A stretch of 64,000 nt of DNA from an uncultured Hyphomicrobiales bacterium (GCA_903900975.1 CAIUPE010000054.1:47960-111959), one strand, 5' to 3'; positions 12,133 to 23,079 are shown, counted from the stretch's first letter. Program-made: numbers and translations. Notes: generated by a model from the sequence alone, not told the origin.

Positions 12133-13602
12133 TCAGTTGTTGTATGCACGCTCGCCATGGCTTGCGATATCGAGACCTTCGCGCTCCTGTTCAACGGGAA
12201 CCCGAAGACCGATCACAAGATCGACGATCTTGTAGAGAATTGCCGAGCCGAGGCCAGACCATACGAGGGTCAAACCAACCGCTTTGGCCTGAATGATGAC
12301 CTGAGCCAGCATGTCGTAAGGTGCCTCCGCCGCGGTGCCTGGAACGAGGCTGTAATCGACGAGGCCTACGCCGCCCAGTCCCTTTGACACCAACACGCCG
12401 GTAGCAAGAGCACCGAGGATACCGCCGACGCAGTGGACGCCGAAGACGTCCAGCGAGTCGTCGTAGCCAAACGCATTCTTGACCGTCGAGCAGAAGAAGA
12501 AGCACACGCCGCCAGCCAAAAGGCCTAGAACGATCGAGCCCATTGGACCGGCATAACCAGAGGCAGGCGTAATGGCGACAAGGCCTGCAACCGCACCCGA
12601 CACCAGGCCGAGAAGCGAAGGCTTACCTTTGGCGATCCATTCAACGAACAACCACGAAAGTGCGGCGGCAGCGGTTGCAACGAAGGTATTGACGAAGGCC
12701 AGCGCCGTCGTGCCATTGGCTTCGAGGTTAGAACCTGCGTTAAAGCCGAACCAGCCAACCCACAGAAGCGAAGCGCCGATCATGGTCATGGTGAGCGAGT
12801 GAGGAGCCATCAGCTCTTTACCATAGCCCGTACGCTTGCCGATGATGAGGGCGCCAACCATGCCAGCAATACCGGCATTGATGTGAACGACCGTGCCGCC
12901 GGCAAAGTCGAGTGCACGCCATTTGAACACCATGCCGGCATCCGCATTGACGGCGTCCAAAGCAGCCTGAGCGGTTGCCTTCGTCGCGTCGTCAGTCGCT
13001 GCAGCCAAAGCCTTGGCAGCATCGCCGATGGCATCAGGGCCGCCCCAATACCAAACCATGTGGGCAATTGGGAAATAGATCAGCGTGACCCAAAGAACGA
13101 TAAACACGATCAGAGCCGAGAAACGGACGCGTTCCACGATAGAACCGATGATCAGTGCCGGCGTGATGCAAGCAAAGGTCATCTGGAACGCCATATAGAC
13201 GAGCTCAGGAATGTAAACGCCGTTCGAGAAGGTGGCCGCCGTTGCATCAGGCGTAACACCGATCAAAAACGCCTTCGAGAAGCCGCCGATATAGTCGTTG
13301 AGGCCGCCGCCATTTGTAAAGGCGAGCGAATAGCCATAGGCGACCCATAAAATGGCGACAATGGCGACGATGGCGAAAACTTGAGCCAGCACGGAGAGCA
13401 TGTTCTTCGTACGGACAAGGCCGCCGTAAAACAATGCGAGACCGGGAACCGACATCATGAGGACGAGCGCGGTCGAAATCAGCATCCACGCTGTATCACC
13501 CTTGTTGGGTACCGGCGCATCGGCGGCATAGGCCACCGTTCCGGCGAGTGCTGCGAGGGTCAAACCTCCAAGCACCGATTTAATGGATTTGGAAAATGTC
13601 AT
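12133..13602 (-). CDS. amtB: Ammonium transporter AmtB
   Basis: This 489-residue membrane protein has an N-terminal signal-like helix (AALAGTVAYAADAP) and about eleven transmembrane helices. Amt family motifs are present: ALFYGGLVRTKNMLS, the pore region around GGTVVHINAG with the pore His, and GFNAGSNLEANGTT. It transports ammonium and is blocked by GlnK under nitrogen sufficiency. It lies 24 bases downstream of glnK in the same operon. GGGAGA precedes the ATG. Confidence 0.97.
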   Translation of the reverse strand: MTFSKSIKSVLGGLTLAALAGTVAYAADAPVPNKGDTAWMLISTALVLMMSVPGLALFYGGLVRTKNMLSVLAQVFAIVAIVAILWVAYGYSLAFTNGGGLNDYIGGFSKAFLIGVTPDATAATFSNGVYIPELVYMAFQMTFACITPALIIGSIVERVRFSALIVFIVLWVTLIYFPIAHMVWYWGGPDAIGDAAKALAAATDDATKATAQAALDAVNADAGMVFKWRALDFAGGTVVHINAGIAGMVGALIIGKRTGYGKELMAPHSLTMTMIGASLLWVGWFGFNAGSNLEANGTTALAFVNTFVATAAAALSWLFVEWIAKGKPSLLGLVSGAVAGLVAITPASGYAGPMGSIVLGLLAGGVCFFFCSTVKNAFGYDDSLDVFGVHCVGGILGALATGVLVSKGLGGVGLVDYSLVPGTAAEAPYDMLAQVIIQAKAVGLTLVWSGLGSAILYKIVDLVIGLRVPVEQEREGLDIASHGERAYNN

Positions 13603-13626
13603 GAAACTATCTCCCTTATGACGGCC

Positions 13627-14010
<384 letters not shown>

Positions 14011-14022
14011 TCAGCTGGGTTT

Positions 14023-14056
14023 CCTAATTCAAGGGCCGTGCCAGCCTTGAATTAGG
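14023..14056. repeat. Perfect 12-bp inverted repeat across the glnK promoter
   Basis: CCTAATTCAAGG (14023-14034) and CCTTGAATTAGG (14045-14056) are exact inverted copies separated by 10 bases. The -12 element of the sigma-54-type promoter sits in one arm and the -24 element starts in the spacer. There is no T-run after it on either strand, so it does not look like a terminator. Confidence 0.75.
14028..14043 (-). promoter_or_regulatory. Sigma-54 (RpoN) promoter of glnK-amtB
   Basis: On the minus strand the sequence TGGCAC-GGCCC-TTGAA matches the -24/-12 sigma-54 consensus TGGCAC-N5-TTGCW with one mismatch (A for the -12 C). Transcription would start about 50 bases before the glnK ATG. RpoN with NtrC is the known activator of glnK-amtB in many proteobacteria. 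I did not find a convincing NtrC site upstream. Confidence 0.7.
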
Positions 14057-14139
14057 GCGATTAGGCCCCTTTTTGCTGCGCAAGGCGTCTATCGTCGCTC
14101 ACACAGGAGGCATATGCCTAATTTTTATGCAATTAGCGA

Positions 14140-15009
14140 TCAAGCTAAATCGGCCCGGTGACGGATGAGACCTTCTTGGGCAACGGACGCGACCAATTGA
14201 CCTTCCCGGGTAAAAATAGATCCTCGCGCAAAGCCGCGCGCCCCGCCGGTAAAGGGGCTTTCTTGCGCATAAAGCAACCATTCGTCCGCTTTGAAGGGGC
14301 GATGGAACCAGAGGGCGTGGTCGAGGCTCGCTGCCTGAATTTCCCGCTCAAATACCGTTCGTCCATGGGCCACCAAGGTTGAATCAAGCAGTGTCATATC
14401 GGAGGCATAGGCAAGGACAGCCTGATGGATTGCGGGATCATCTGGCAGAGGTCCCGTCGCTCTTATCCAGACATTGAAACGCGGTTCGAGGGGCTCGCGC
14501 GACATATAGCGTTTGAATTCTACAGGACGGAGCTCGATGGGTCGTTCACGTTCAAAATAGCTTCTGACCGGATCGGGCATAAGGGGCATAACACGGGCTC
14601 GAATGTCCTGTTCATTGGGCAAATCGTCCGGATCAGGCACGTTTGGCATTGTGATTTCATGGCTTAGTCCTGCTTCAGCCACCTGAAAGGAGGCCGAAAG
14701 TGTAAAAATGGGCTGGCCATGTTGGATGGCATTCACGCGCCTGGTGGTGAAGCTGCGGCCATCTCGAATCCGTTCAACGTCATAAATAATCGGTATCCTC
14801 GGATCTCCCGGCAACATGAAATAGCCGTGCAGCGAATGGGGCGCGCGTCCTTCCACCGTGCTGGTTGCCGCAACCAATGCCTGTCCGATCACTTGTCCGC
14901 CAAATACCCGTTGCCAACCTGAATCCGGGCTTTGCCCGCGAAAGAGGTTTTCCTCGAGCTTTTCGAGGTCGAGAATGGATAAAAGCGTCTGGACGGCGGA
15001 ACTCATCAT
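14140..15009 (-). CDS. tesB: Acyl-CoA thioesterase II (TesB)
   Basis: This 289-residue double-hotdog thioesterase hydrolyses acyl-CoA to free acid and CoA. It shows RVFGGQVIGQALVAA in the first hotdog, and YASDMTLLDSTLVAHG (catalytic Asp) and a C-terminal segment LVASVAQEGLIR (catalytic Gln) in the second. Two adjacent ATG codons (15009, 15006) could start it; GGAG fits the second slightly better. It lies upstream of glnK on the same strand but is separated by about 175 bases holding a promoter. Confidence 0.94.
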   Translation of the reverse strand: MMSSAVQTLLSILDLEKLEENLFRGQSPDSGWQRVFGGQVIGQALVAATSTVEGRAPHSLHGYFMLPGDPRIPIIYDVERIRDGRSFTTRRVNAIQHGQPIFTLSASFQVAEAGLSHEITMPNVPDPDDLPNEQDIRARVMPLMPDPVRSYFERERPIELRPVEFKRYMSREPLEPRFNVWIRATGPLPDDPAIHQAVLAYASDMTLLDSTLVAHGRTVFEREIQAASLDHALWFHRPFKADEWLLYAQESPFTGGARGFARGSIFTREGQLVASVAQEGLIRHRADLA

Positions 15010-15300
15010 TATCTCCGAGACAAATTAAGCGATACAGACGGTTATGAACGCCATGTTCTAGCAAAACGTATAACAGCCGGTGAAGGACATATGCCGGCCA
15101 TCAAAGGTTGTGGAAGGAATGAGCACCGGCGCTGAGCATTCTATGGGCATTATTCTTAGGACGACGGATCGGTAGGACTGGTCAAACGTTAAAAGATTTG
15201 AGGCCTCTTGTCATCGGCTGGTTCCACGTTGCGTTGCTCGATATCTGCGCCTAGAAGGGGTCATGCTTGGCTAAAGGGCTAGGTTTGGAGACGGAGTGTC

Positions 15301-16518
15301 ATGCGTCGATATGATATCGTCATTGCCGGTGGCGGCATCGTCGGCTTGAGTCTCGCCCTTGCCTTAAAGCGCACCATGCAGGGTGCGTTGTCGGTATGTC
15401 TCATCGATTCGCCCAACCCTCGTGAGGACGATCGAGCCTTTGCTTTTTCGGCCGGCTCGGTCCGCATGTTCAAGGTCCTTGGCCTTTGGGAGGCTATCGA
15501 ACCCGACGCTCAACCCATTCACGATATGGTGATCACAGATAGTCGGTTGGAGGACCCGGTTCGCCCCGTATTTCTGACGTTTGGCGGGGAAGCAACGCCT
15601 GGCGAGCCCTTTGCCCATATGATTCCGGAGCAAGCGGTGATCGCGGCACTTGATGAGGCTGTCGCCGCTTCTGGTATCGAGCGGATCCCGGGTAGAATAG
15701 CTTCGGCGCGTCCGGAGGCGGGCTCGTCTTTGGTGACGCTGTCGGATGGTAGCCAATGTCGCGCTTTACTTGTTATTGCGAGCGATGGGGCCAAATCACG
15801 CCTCCGCGAGGATGCCGGTATTGGCTGGATAAATTGGTCTTATGAGCAATCAGGCATTGTGGCCACGATCGGCCATGAACGCGAGCATAACGGACAGGCC
15901 GAAGAGCATTTCCTGCCTTCGGGACCGTTTGCCATGCTGCCTTTGACGGGCAATCGGTTTGCGATGGTATGGTCGGAGACCACCGACCTTGCCCGTTTGG
16001 TCTTGCAGCGTTCGGACGCGGATATCCTCGCCGAAATCGAAAAGCGCGTCGGTTTACGGCTGGGCGAACTCACCCTTCTATCGCGTCCGCGTGCTTACCC
16101 GCTGGGTTTCGGATTGGCTCGGCGTTTTGGTGGAGAGCGGTTGGCTTTGGTCGGTGACGCCGCCCATCTGATGCATCCGATAGCCGGTCAGGGACTTAAT
16201 TTCGGGTTGCGAGATGTCGCCGCTTTGGCTGAAATCATCACGGACCACGCTTTATTGGGGCTTGATCTTGGCGATACCTTGGTGATCGAAGCCTATGAAC
16301 ACGCCCGCCGAGCGGATACCGTCGCGATTTTATCGGTGACGGACGCCCTGAACCGCTTGTTTTCGAATCACGCCATGCCATTGCGCCTTTTGCGTGATTT
16401 GGGCCTCGGCGTGGTCGATCGGCTACCCTCCATCAAATCCCGCCTGATCCGCGAAGCAGCAGCGATTAATCCTCATCTGCCGCGCTTGATGCGGGGTGAA
16501 TCCTTACCCGGCTTTTGA
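15301..16518 (+). CDS. ubiH: UbiH/UbiF/VisC/COQ6-family FAD monooxygenase
   Basis: This 405-residue flavoprotein has the N-terminal dinucleotide motif GGGIVG (10-15), the DG motif region SDGAKSRLRED, and the GD motif ALVGDAAHLMHPIAGQGLNFGLRD typical of ubiquinone hydroxylases. It should hydroxylate a ring position in ubiquinone synthesis; which one (UbiH, UbiF or a broader UbiL-type role) is not decidable here. The 291-base gap upstream (15010-15300) holds no gene I can support. Confidence 0.88.
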   Translation: MRRYDIVIAGGGIVGLSLALALKRTMQGALSVCLIDSPNPREDDRAFAFSAGSVRMFKVLGLWEAIEPDAQPIHDMVITDSRLEDPVRPVFLTFGGEATPGEPFAHMIPEQAVIAALDEAVAASGIERIPGRIASARPEAGSSLVTLSDGSQCRALLVIASDGAKSRLREDAGIGWINWSYEQSGIVATIGHEREHNGQAEEHFLPSGPFAMLPLTGNRFAMVWSETTDLARLVLQRSDADILAEIEKRVGLRLGELTLLSRPRAYPLGFGLARRFGGERLALVGDAAHLMHPIAGQGLNFGLRDVAALAEIITDHALLGLDLGDTLVIEAYEHARRADTVAILSVTDALNRLFSNHAMPLRLLRDLGLGVVDRLPSIKSRLIREAAAINPHLPRLMRGESLPGF

Positions 16519-16521
16519 AGG

Positions 16522-17067
16522 CTAGACGTTGTCCTCGTCGAGCGTGGCAACGAGCTTGGCGAGGGTACGATCATGGATCCCCATCCGGACCAATTCGGCC
16601 ACCGTGGCCCGGACATAATCGGGATTATTGCCCGATACGCCAACCCCGTGCCTGACCCGCTCGACCAAAGCCTCGTGGGACAATTTTCTGGCATATTGGC
16701 TATGTAAACGGTCGGCTGTGAAGGCAACACCGTCAACAACACGTCCGTCGGCCAGCCTTAACCGATGATAGGTCTCACGATAAACGGAGGTCACCTGCTC
16801 GCGGTCGCGTAAATAATCCAGCGTGGCGTCAGCCTTTTCAACCGGCACGCGAAAGGCAATGCCGCGACATGACCCTCCGCGATCAAGCCCCAAAACAAGG
16901 CCGGGCCGTTCGGCAGTGCCTCGGTGGTGCACCGATAAAATGCATAGCGCGCGATGATAGCCATTCAGTGTGGCCTCGATACGTTCCTGAAAGTCGAACC
17001 CCGGCCGCCACATCAGCGACCCGTAGCCGAATACCCAAAGATCGCTTTTTGCGGCGTGGTGCGTCAT
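16522..17067 (-). CDS. Gamma-glutamylcyclotransferase (ChaC family)
   Basis: This 181-residue protein opens with the family signature WVFGYGSLMWRPGFDF, followed by GYHRALCI and LVLGLDRGGSCRGIAF. The segment YLRDREQVTSVYRE contains the expected catalytic Glu. ChaC enzymes cleave glutathione to 5-oxoproline and Cys-Gly. The start lies about 110 bases from the divergent DUF2125 gene. Its stop is 3 bases from the convergent ubiH stop. Confidence 0.9.
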   Translation of the reverse strand: MTHHAAKSDLWVFGYGSLMWRPGFDFQERIEATLNGYHRALCILSVHHRGTAERPGLVLGLDRGGSCRGIAFRVPVEKADATLDYLRDREQVTSVYRETYHRLRLADGRVVDGVAFTADRLHSQYARKLSHEALVERVRHGVGVSGNNPDYVRATVAELVRMGIHDRTLAKLVATLDEDNV

Positions 17068-17175
17068 TTCTTCGACCTATCAGCGACTTTCTTGGTCGGC
17101 AAGTCTCTTCCGTCTTGGTGGTTGAAACCAGCGTGGGTTACAAGAAGGTTGCATCGCCAGAAGGAAAATCCAAAC

Positions 17176-18156
17176 GTGATAGAGCCAAACGCCCTCGCTC
17201 CGAAACGCAAATCCCGCATTGGCCTCTACGCGATGCCTGTTTTGGTCGCGGTATTCGGGATCGCCGTTTCTGTGTGGTGGACGGTTGCAACCCGTTTCGC
17301 AGATGCCGCTTTTGATCATTGGCTATCGGCTGAAGCTTCCGTCGGCCGACAATGGTCGTGCGCAACACGCAGCATGGCGGGATTTCCCTTTCGCATCGAA
17401 TTGGGCTGCGAGGGTCTCGGTTTAGCCGCCAGCCAAGGCGAACTTCATACGCTTGCGATGGGCGGGTTTGTGGCCGTTGCCAATCTCTATCAGCCTTCTC
17501 TGCTATTAGTGGAAAGCCACGGCCCCCTAACGGCAACCCTTGCCAATGGTCAAACGCTGTCGCTGCAGTGGGTATTGATGCGGACACGCCTTCATTTCGA
17601 AACACCGAACCGTGCGGATCAGATCGACTGGGCGGTGGATGGGTTGGCCTCTGAAAGCGACAATCGGCTTCTCGCCGGCACATTAGGCCACGCCGAAGTC
17701 CATATGCGGAAACGTCCGAAGGAGGACGGTCCGTCAACCGACCTCGACCTAGCCGCTTCATTGGCCGACGCGGTGTTGCGCGATTCTTCTGTACCGGCCT
17801 TTTTCAATGGTCAGGGAACGATCAAACAGGGCGTTATATTGGCCGATCACCCCGGTTTGACGGGCGTGGAGGCTTGGCGGAGCGCAGGCGGCGAGATTGG
17901 CATTGAGCATTGGGATATGTCGCGCGGCGATCAATCGCTTCATCTGTCCGGAACGCTGGCGATCGACGAGACCCATCGCCTTGCGGGGAAAGTTGACGTC
18001 GCGGCTAAGGGCGTGGGCGAATTGTTCAAAGAAACCGGATTTGCCACGCTGGGAAGTGCATTGGGTGGTGGTTCGGTGCAATTGCCGCTTACATTCGCCA
18101 AGGGGCGGCTCTTGATCGGTCCGTTACGGCTTGCTGAATTTCCGCCGCTTTACTGA
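17176..18156 (+). CDS. DUF2125 family envelope protein
   Basis: This 326-residue protein has an N-terminal hydrophobic segment (YAMPVLVAVFGIAVSVWW) and then ATRSMAGFPFRIELGCEGL, which is characteristic of DUF2125, an alphaproteobacterial family of unknown function. It is probably a membrane-anchored periplasmic protein. I chose the GTG at 17176 because AAGGA lies about ten bases upstream and the signal anchor follows; the open frame back to 16954 runs into chaC on the other strand. Its stop overlaps that of the convergent tyrA. Confidence 0.78.
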   Translation: MIEPNALAPKRKSRIGLYAMPVLVAVFGIAVSVWWTVATRFADAAFDHWLSAEASVGRQWSCATRSMAGFPFRIELGCEGLGLAASQGELHTLAMGGFVAVANLYQPSLLLVESHGPLTATLANGQTLSLQWVLMRTRLHFETPNRADQIDWAVDGLASESDNRLLAGTLGHAEVHMRKRPKEDGPSTDLDLAASLADAVLRDSSVPAFFNGQGTIKQGVILADHPGLTGVEAWRSAGGEIGIEHWDMSRGDQSLHLSGTLAIDETHRLAGKVDVAAKGVGELFKETGFATLGSALGGGSVQLPLTFAKGRLLIGPLRLAEFPPLY

Positions 18157-19112
18157 GGGCTGTCGGTTTTGGGCTGACGTCCAAAATCGGGGGCCGACGA
18201 ATCCTGTCCAATTTCGATAATCGAGCGCCGGATCGCACGGGTGCGGGTAAAATGATTGAACAACGCTTCGCCATCGCTATAGCGAATCGCCCTTTGAAGC
18301 GATGATAAATCCTCGGTGAAACGGCCGAGCATTTCGAGCACCGCTTCCTTGTTGTTCAAGAACACATCGCGCCACATGGTTGGGTCGGATGCGGCGATAC
18401 GGGTAAAATCGCGAAAGCCGCCAGCCGAGAATTTGATCACTTCCGATTGCGTAACGGCTTCGAGATCGGCCGCCGTACCGACAATATTATAGGCAATGAG
18501 ATGCGGAAGATGGCTCGTAATCGCTAAAACGAGATCATGATGAGCGGGTGACATTTCTTCCACCATCGATCCGGCACCTTCCCAAAAGGCGCGAATGGTC
18601 GCGATGGCATCGGCATTTTGGCCCTCTGGCGGCGTCAGGATGCACCAACGGTTCAAAAACAGCGTCGGAAAGCCCGCATCCGGCCCTGATTGTTCGGTTC
18701 CAGCCACCGGATGGGCCGGCACAAAATGCACCGTTTCGGGGAGGTGGGGGGCCATTTGGCTTACAATCGATCCCTTGACCGAGCCGACATCGGAGATAAT
18801 CGCGCCGCGCTTTAATCCGCTGCGCATGGCCTTGGCCACTTGACCACAGACGCCAACGGGGACGCAAAGAATGACCGCGTCGGCATCGCGAACGCCCTCG
18901 ACCACATCGCCTGTAACATGATCGACCAAACCAAGCTCAATGGCTCGGGCCCGAACGGCGTCAGATGCATCGATCGCGGTGATATGACCCGCCAGATTTT
19001 TTTGCCGCGCCACGCGGGCAAGCGATGATCCAATCAGGCCTAAGCCGATCAGCGCAAGGCGCGCGAAAACAGGCGTTTCAAGCGGTGGTCCGAGACGGTC
19101 AGGCACGGGCAT
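18150..19112 (-). CDS. tyrA: Prephenate/arogenate dehydrogenase
   Basis: This 320-residue enzyme has an N-terminal Rossmann fold with [14 protein letters not shown], and the prephenate-site motifs [26 protein letters not shown] and the helical C-terminal region ([30 protein letters not shown]). It oxidatively decarboxylates prephenate or arogenate towards tyrosine. I chose the ATG at 19112; the frame runs to a TTG at 19136. It overlaps the end of hisC by 14 bases, in the order chorismate mutase-hisC-tyrA. Confidence 0.93.
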   Translation of the reverse strand: MPVPDRLGPPLETPVFARLALIGLGLIGSSLARVARQKNLAGHITAIDASDAVRARAIELGLVDHVTGDVVEGVRDADAVILCVPVGVCGQVAKAMRSGLKRGAIISDVGSVKGSIVSQMAPHLPETVHFVPAHPVAGTEQSGPDAGFPTLFLNRWCILTPPEGQNADAIATIRAFWEGAGSMVEEMSPAHHDLVLAITSHLPHLIAYNIVGTAADLEAVTQSEVIKFSAGGFRDFTRIAASDPTMWRDVFLNNKEAVLEMLGRFTEDLSSLQRAIRYSDGEALFNHFTRTRAIRRSIIEIGQDSSAPDFGRQPKTDSPQ

Positions 19113-20217
19113 TGCCTCCGGCCATAAAGGAGGCAAGTTTCTTAAGGAAGGTTTGGTTGGCTTCGTCCGAGCCGATGGTCAGACGGAGGCAATCGGGCAG
19201 GCCATAGGCCCCAACCGCCCGCAGGATGAGGCCCTGCGAGGATAAAAAGGCATCGGCATCTTTCGCTGTCTTTCCCGCCGTTTGCGGAAAATGCAGCAAA
19301 AGGAAATTACCGACGCTCGGCGTAACCTTGATCCCGAGCTTTTCAATTTCGGCGGTCAATAGTGGCAACCAGCGGTCATTATGGTCAAGTGCTTTGGCGA
19401 GGTGCTCTTCATCGTTTAACGCGGCGATACCGGCTTCAAGCGCCGGGCCATTCACATTGAAAGGTCCCCGAATACGATTGAGCGCATCAATGATACCGGC
19501 AGGCGCATAGCACCAGCCGAGCCGCACCATGGCCAAGCCATAGATTTTAGAGAAAGTGCGCGTCATCACCACGTTTTCACTCGTGGCGACCAATTCGATG
19601 CCGGACGCATAATCATTGCGGCGGACATATTCTGCATAGGCCGCATCCAGCACCAGCACGACGTGCTTGGGCAAACCCGCATGCAACCGTTTGACTTCAT
19701 CAAACGGGATATAGGTACCGGTCGGGTTGTTCGGGTTGGCGAGATAGACAATTTTAGTGCGCGGCGTCACTTTGGCCAAAATCGCATCTACATCGGTGGT
19801 CAGATTTTTTTCGGCCGCCACCACAGGCACGCCACCGGCGGCCATGATCGCTATTTTGTACACCAGAAAGCCATGGGTCGTAAAAATCCCCTCGTCGCCG
19901 GGGCCGATATAGGCGTTGGTGATCAGCGACAAAAGTTCGTCCGAGCCCGACCCGCAGACAATGCGCGCGGGATCAAGGCCATAACGAGCGCCGATGGCCT
20001 CGCGCAGTCGGGTGGACGAGCCGTCTGGATAAAGCTCCAACCGGTCGCTCAAACTTGCAAAGGCCTTGATCGCAGCAGGGGAAGCCCCCAGCGGGGTTTC
20101 GTTGGAAGACAATTTATAGACTTTGACGCCGGGTGCCGCTGCACTTTTACCGGGCACATAGGCCTCGATATCCATAACACCGGGGCGAGGAACGGGACGG
20201 TCAGGCATTGTAGTCAT
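19099..20217 (-). CDS. hisC: Histidinol-phosphate / aromatic aminotransferase
   Basis: This 372-residue fold-type I aminotransferase has the PLP lysine in [29 protein letters not shown], and LKLSSNE-like N-terminal residues ([12 protein letters not shown]). HisC converts imidazole acetol phosphate to histidinol phosphate. Its place between chorismate mutase and tyrA suggests it also or mainly transaminates prephenate, phenylpyruvate or hydroxyphenylpyruvate. Its ATG overlaps the chorismate mutase stop in an ATGA junction. Confidence 0.93.
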   Translation of the reverse strand: MTTMPDRPVPRPGVMDIEAYVPGKSAAAPGVKVYKLSSNETPLGASPAAIKAFASLSDRLELYPDGSSTRLREAIGARYGLDPARIVCGSGSDELLSLITNAYIGPGDEGIFTTHGFLVYKIAIMAAGGVPVVAAEKNLTTDVDAILAKVTPRTKIVYLANPNNPTGTYIPFDEVKRLHAGLPKHVVLVLDAAYAEYVRRNDYASGIELVATSENVVMTRTFSKIYGLAMVRLGWCYAPAGIIDALNRIRGPFNVNGPALEAGIAALNDEEHLAKALDHNDRWLPLLTAEIEKLGIKVTPSVGNFLLLHFPQTAGKTAKDADAFLSSQGLILRAVGAYGLPDCLRLTIGSDEANQTFLKKLASFMAGGNARA

Positions 20218-21056
20218 GGCGCATCTTCCGGGTTGGTCGTGAGATGAAAGCGGTTAGCATGGCTTCCAACCTCGTGCAGATCGGAAATGGAAAGCCCAAG
20301 GGTTGAGAAAGATTGGCGTAGACCCGCTTGATCGAGCGATCCCGGAGCGGAAACCAGAATAGCAGAAAGGCCGCCTAAGTCGGCAGCGGCTTCAATCGCC
20401 AAATCGTCGGCGTTAAGGGCCGATGTTAGATCGCCACGCCATCGCTCCACTTGGGCGGCGTAAACCACCCGATCCCGGATGGCTGCATCGGCCAACGGCT
20501 TCGAAATGACAAAAACAGGAAGGCCTACAGGGTGATCAACCCGCTCGACGAAAGGCAATCGCGCGATGATTTTGGGCGTACCTTCCCCGATCAGGCCGTT
20601 CCACCATGGCCCGTCGATGGCTGGCGTCGAGGCCGCAAACATGCCGAGATCACCGGCGGCCTTCGTCACCGCGTCGATGACCGCCTTGGCGGTGGCGTGC
20701 GTATGATAGGGAACCGTGAAGCCGAAGTGAAAACGGGCCGTATCCCGCAAAGGCGCATCCCCGATCGAGACATCGGCATGGACAGCATAGGGGGCCTGAA
20801 CATAGGTGAAGGTCGAAATAATAACGCGCCAGATGCTTTCAACCGTATCGAACGGCAAGAGGCCATGGTGGCGTTCAGCCAAGGCGCGCATCATCGACGC
20901 TTCACGGCCGGGACGGAAAGCGGAGCCGGAATCGATGGTCTTTTTGACCTCGATCAGCGTATCGATGATGGTGCCGCGTTCCATGAGAAGGTCGTGCATG
21001 GCGGTATCGATGCGGTCAATTTCGCGTCGCAAATCGGCAAGGGAAGGTTGGGCCAT
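20214..21056 (-). CDS. Chorismate mutase (AroQ type) with long C-terminal extension
   Basis: This 280-residue protein has an N-terminal AroQ chorismate mutase domain (about 1-95) with [20 protein letters not shown] and [14 protein letters not shown] followed by [10 protein letters not shown]. About 185 residues follow that are not a prephenate dehydratase or dehydrogenase that I recognise. They include conserved-looking aromatic and basic patches ([35 protein letters not shown]) and may be regulatory. First gene of the chorismate mutase-hisC-tyrA cluster. Confidence 0.88.
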   Translation of the reverse strand: MAQPSLADLRREIDRIDTAMHDLLMERGTIIDTLIEVKKTIDSGSAFRPGREASMMRALAERHHGLLPFDTVESIWRVIISTFTYVQAPYAVHADVSIGDAPLRDTARFHFGFTVPYHTHATAKAVIDAVTKAAGDLGMFAASTPAIDGPWWNGLIGEGTPKIIARLPFVERVDHPVGLPVFVISKPLADAAIRDRVVYAAQVERWRGDLTSALNADDLAIEAAADLGGLSAILVSAPGSLDQAGLRQSFSTLGLSISDLHEVGSHANRFHLTTNPEDAP

Positions 21057-21224
21057 GCGTTCGGTCCACTCAAGGGCATTGGATCAGTCGGCGAATGTCA
21101 TAGAACGCGCGCTGCGGAAAGGCAAAGCCCACCGGCCCGCGGCGATGATAAAAACACGGAACGGTTCTTGATTAAGGTCTAAAAATTCGTCATACAGAAC
21201 GTCAGAACTTGGAACAAAACCGCT

Positions 21225-22421
21225 ATGACTCTTCGCCATGTGGCCGATCCCGACAAGCGCAACGAAGCCATCGAGCCGTCCAGCTTGGTGGCGCATTTTG
21301 GTGCGGATGAACCGCTTGCGCTGGAAAGCGGGGAGCGTCTTGGTCCATGGTCGATCGCCTATCAGGCCTATGGTCAGCTCAATGCCGACAAATCCAATGC
21401 GATTTTGTTGTGCCATGCGCTGACGGGAGACCAGCACGTTGCCAATATTAATCCGGTAACAGGAAAGTCCGGATGGTGGGAGACCATGGTTGGTCCCGGT
21501 AAGCCTTATGATACGGATCGCTTTTTTATTATCTGTTCCAATGTCTTGGGATCTTGTTTGGGCACCACCGGCCCCGCTTCGCTCGATCCGGCAACGGGCA
21601 AACCCTATGCCTTGACGTTTCCCGTTGTCACCATCCGCGATATGGTGAATGCGCAGGCCAAACTTGTCGATCGTTTGGGCATTGAGACCTTGTTTTGCGT
21701 CGCCGGTGGTTCGATGGGTGGCATGCAGGTGCTCGAATGGGCAGCGAGCCATTCCGAGCGCGTGTTTTCGGCGATGCCGATTGCGACGGCGGCAAAACAT
21801 ACGGCTCAGAATATCGCCTTTCACGAGGTTGGCCGTCAGGCGGTGATGGCCGATCCCGACTGGCACTCCGGCCGGTATCTCGACGAAGGCACGCGCCCCG
21901 AAAAAGGGTTGGCGGTCGCGCGGATGGCCGCGCACATCACCTATCTCTCGGAACAGGCGCTTCACCGCAAATTTGGCCGAAATTTTCAAGATCGTTCAGC
22001 GCCGACCTTTTCCTTTGATGCCGATTTCGAAGTTGAGAGCTATTTGCGGTATCAAGGCCGCGCCTTTGTCGAGCGCTTCGATGCAAATTCCTATCTCTTT
22101 CTCACCCGGGCGATGGATTATTTCGACCTCGCCAAGGAACATGATAGTGTTTTGGCCCGAGCGTTCATAGGTTCCCGCACGCGGTTTTGTATCATGTCCT
22201 TTACGTCTGATTGGCTTTTTCCAACCCGCGATTCGCGCGCCATCGTCCATGCATTGAATGCGGCAGGGGCATCGGTATCCTTTGTCGAAATCGAGACCGA
22301 TAAGGGCCACGATGCCTTTTTGCTGGATGTGCCGGAGCTGCTGGATACGACACGCGGCTTTATCGATTCGGCAGCCCGCGCCCGTGGGTTAGCGGTGCCG
22401 GCGCGGAGGGCTGTGCCATGA
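21225..22421 (+). CDS. metX: Homoserine O-acyltransferase (MetX)
   Basis: This 398-residue alpha/beta-hydrolase activates homoserine, usually with acetyl-CoA, at the entry to methionine synthesis. The nucleophile Ser163 is in [12 protein letters not shown]; the catalytic Asp and His lie near [11 protein letters not shown] and [23 protein letters not shown] is a MetX signature. The acyl donor cannot be fixed by eye. The last base of the coding sequence overlaps metW in an ATGA junction. Confidence 0.95.
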   Translation: MTLRHVADPDKRNEAIEPSSLVAHFGADEPLALESGERLGPWSIAYQAYGQLNADKSNAILLCHALTGDQHVANINPVTGKSGWWETMVGPGKPYDTDRFFIICSNVLGSCLGTTGPASLDPATGKPYALTFPVVTIRDMVNAQAKLVDRLGIETLFCVAGGSMGGMQVLEWAASHSERVFSAMPIATAAKHTAQNIAFHEVGRQAVMADPDWHSGRYLDEGTRPEKGLAVARMAAHITYLSEQALHRKFGRNFQDRSAPTFSFDADFEVESYLRYQGRAFVERFDANSYLFLTRAMDYFDLAKEHDSVLARAFIGSRTRFCIMSFTSDWLFPTRDSRAIVHALNAAGASVSFVEIETDKGHDAFLLDVPELLDTTRGFIDSAARARGLAVPARRAVP

Positions 22422-23053
22422 GCCCGTTGGAAATGAATGCGGACGCCGCCTTTGCCCGCGTCGATTTGCTCAACCTTGTATCGATGGTCGAGCCCGGTTC
22501 ACGCGTTTTGGATGTCGGATGCGGCGATGGTTCCTTGTTACGGCTTTTGGCCGAGAAGCGCGGCGTGGACGCCCGTGGCATTGAATTATCCCAATCGGGC
22601 GTCAATCTCTGCGTTGCGAAGGGCCTCTCGGTGATCCAGGGCGATGCGGATACGGATCTTGTTTATTATCCGGATGGATCATTCGACTATGTCATCCTGT
22701 CGCAAACGCTGCAGGCCATGCGTCAGCCGCGAGTTGTGATGGAACATATGTTGCGTATCGGGCGACGCGCCATCGTGTCCTTTCCCAATTTCGGACATTG
22801 GAAAATTCGTCTGCAATTATTGGCCACCGGCCGCATGCCGGTTACGAAAAACCTGTCATACTCGTGGTACGAAACGCCGAATATTCATTTTTGCACCATC
22901 AAGGATTTCATCGCGCTGGTCGACGAAATGGATGCGGAGATTGAGCAGGCTTCCGCGCTCGACAGGTTCGGACGACCCGTTGAAATGACCTTGCCACGGC
23001 AGATGTGGAATTTGTTTGGAGAGCAGGCAGTGTTTGTTTTGTCGGGAAAATAA
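22418..23053 (+). CDS. metW: Methionine biosynthesis protein MetW
   Basis: This 211-residue protein has the class I methyltransferase-like fold of Met[36 protein letters not shown], and [16 protein letters not shown]. The family works with MetX in methionine synthesis, and the tight metX-metW overlap implies coupled expression. A weak terminator lies downstream at 23080-23102. Confidence 0.95.
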   Translation: MSPLEMNADAAFARVDLLNLVSMVEPGSRVLDVGCGDGSLLRLLAEKRGVDARGIELSQSGVNLCVAKGLSVIQGDADTDLVYYPDGSFDYVILSQTLQAMRQPRVVMEHMLRIGRRAIVSFPNFGHWKIRLQLLATGRMPVTKNLSYSWYETPNIHFCTIKDFIALVDEMDAEIEQASALDRFGRPVEMTLPRQMWNLFGEQAVFVLSGK

Positions 23054-23079
23054 CGCGAATTGGAGCTGATAATTGGACC

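Noticed and set aside
21057..21224. Possible SAM-II riboswitch before metX
   Set aside because: I looked for the SAM-II pseudoknot pattern and did not find it; a covariance search would settle it.
21084..21989. A 301-residue minus-strand open frame over metX
   Set aside because: It is antisense to metX, which has strong motif support.
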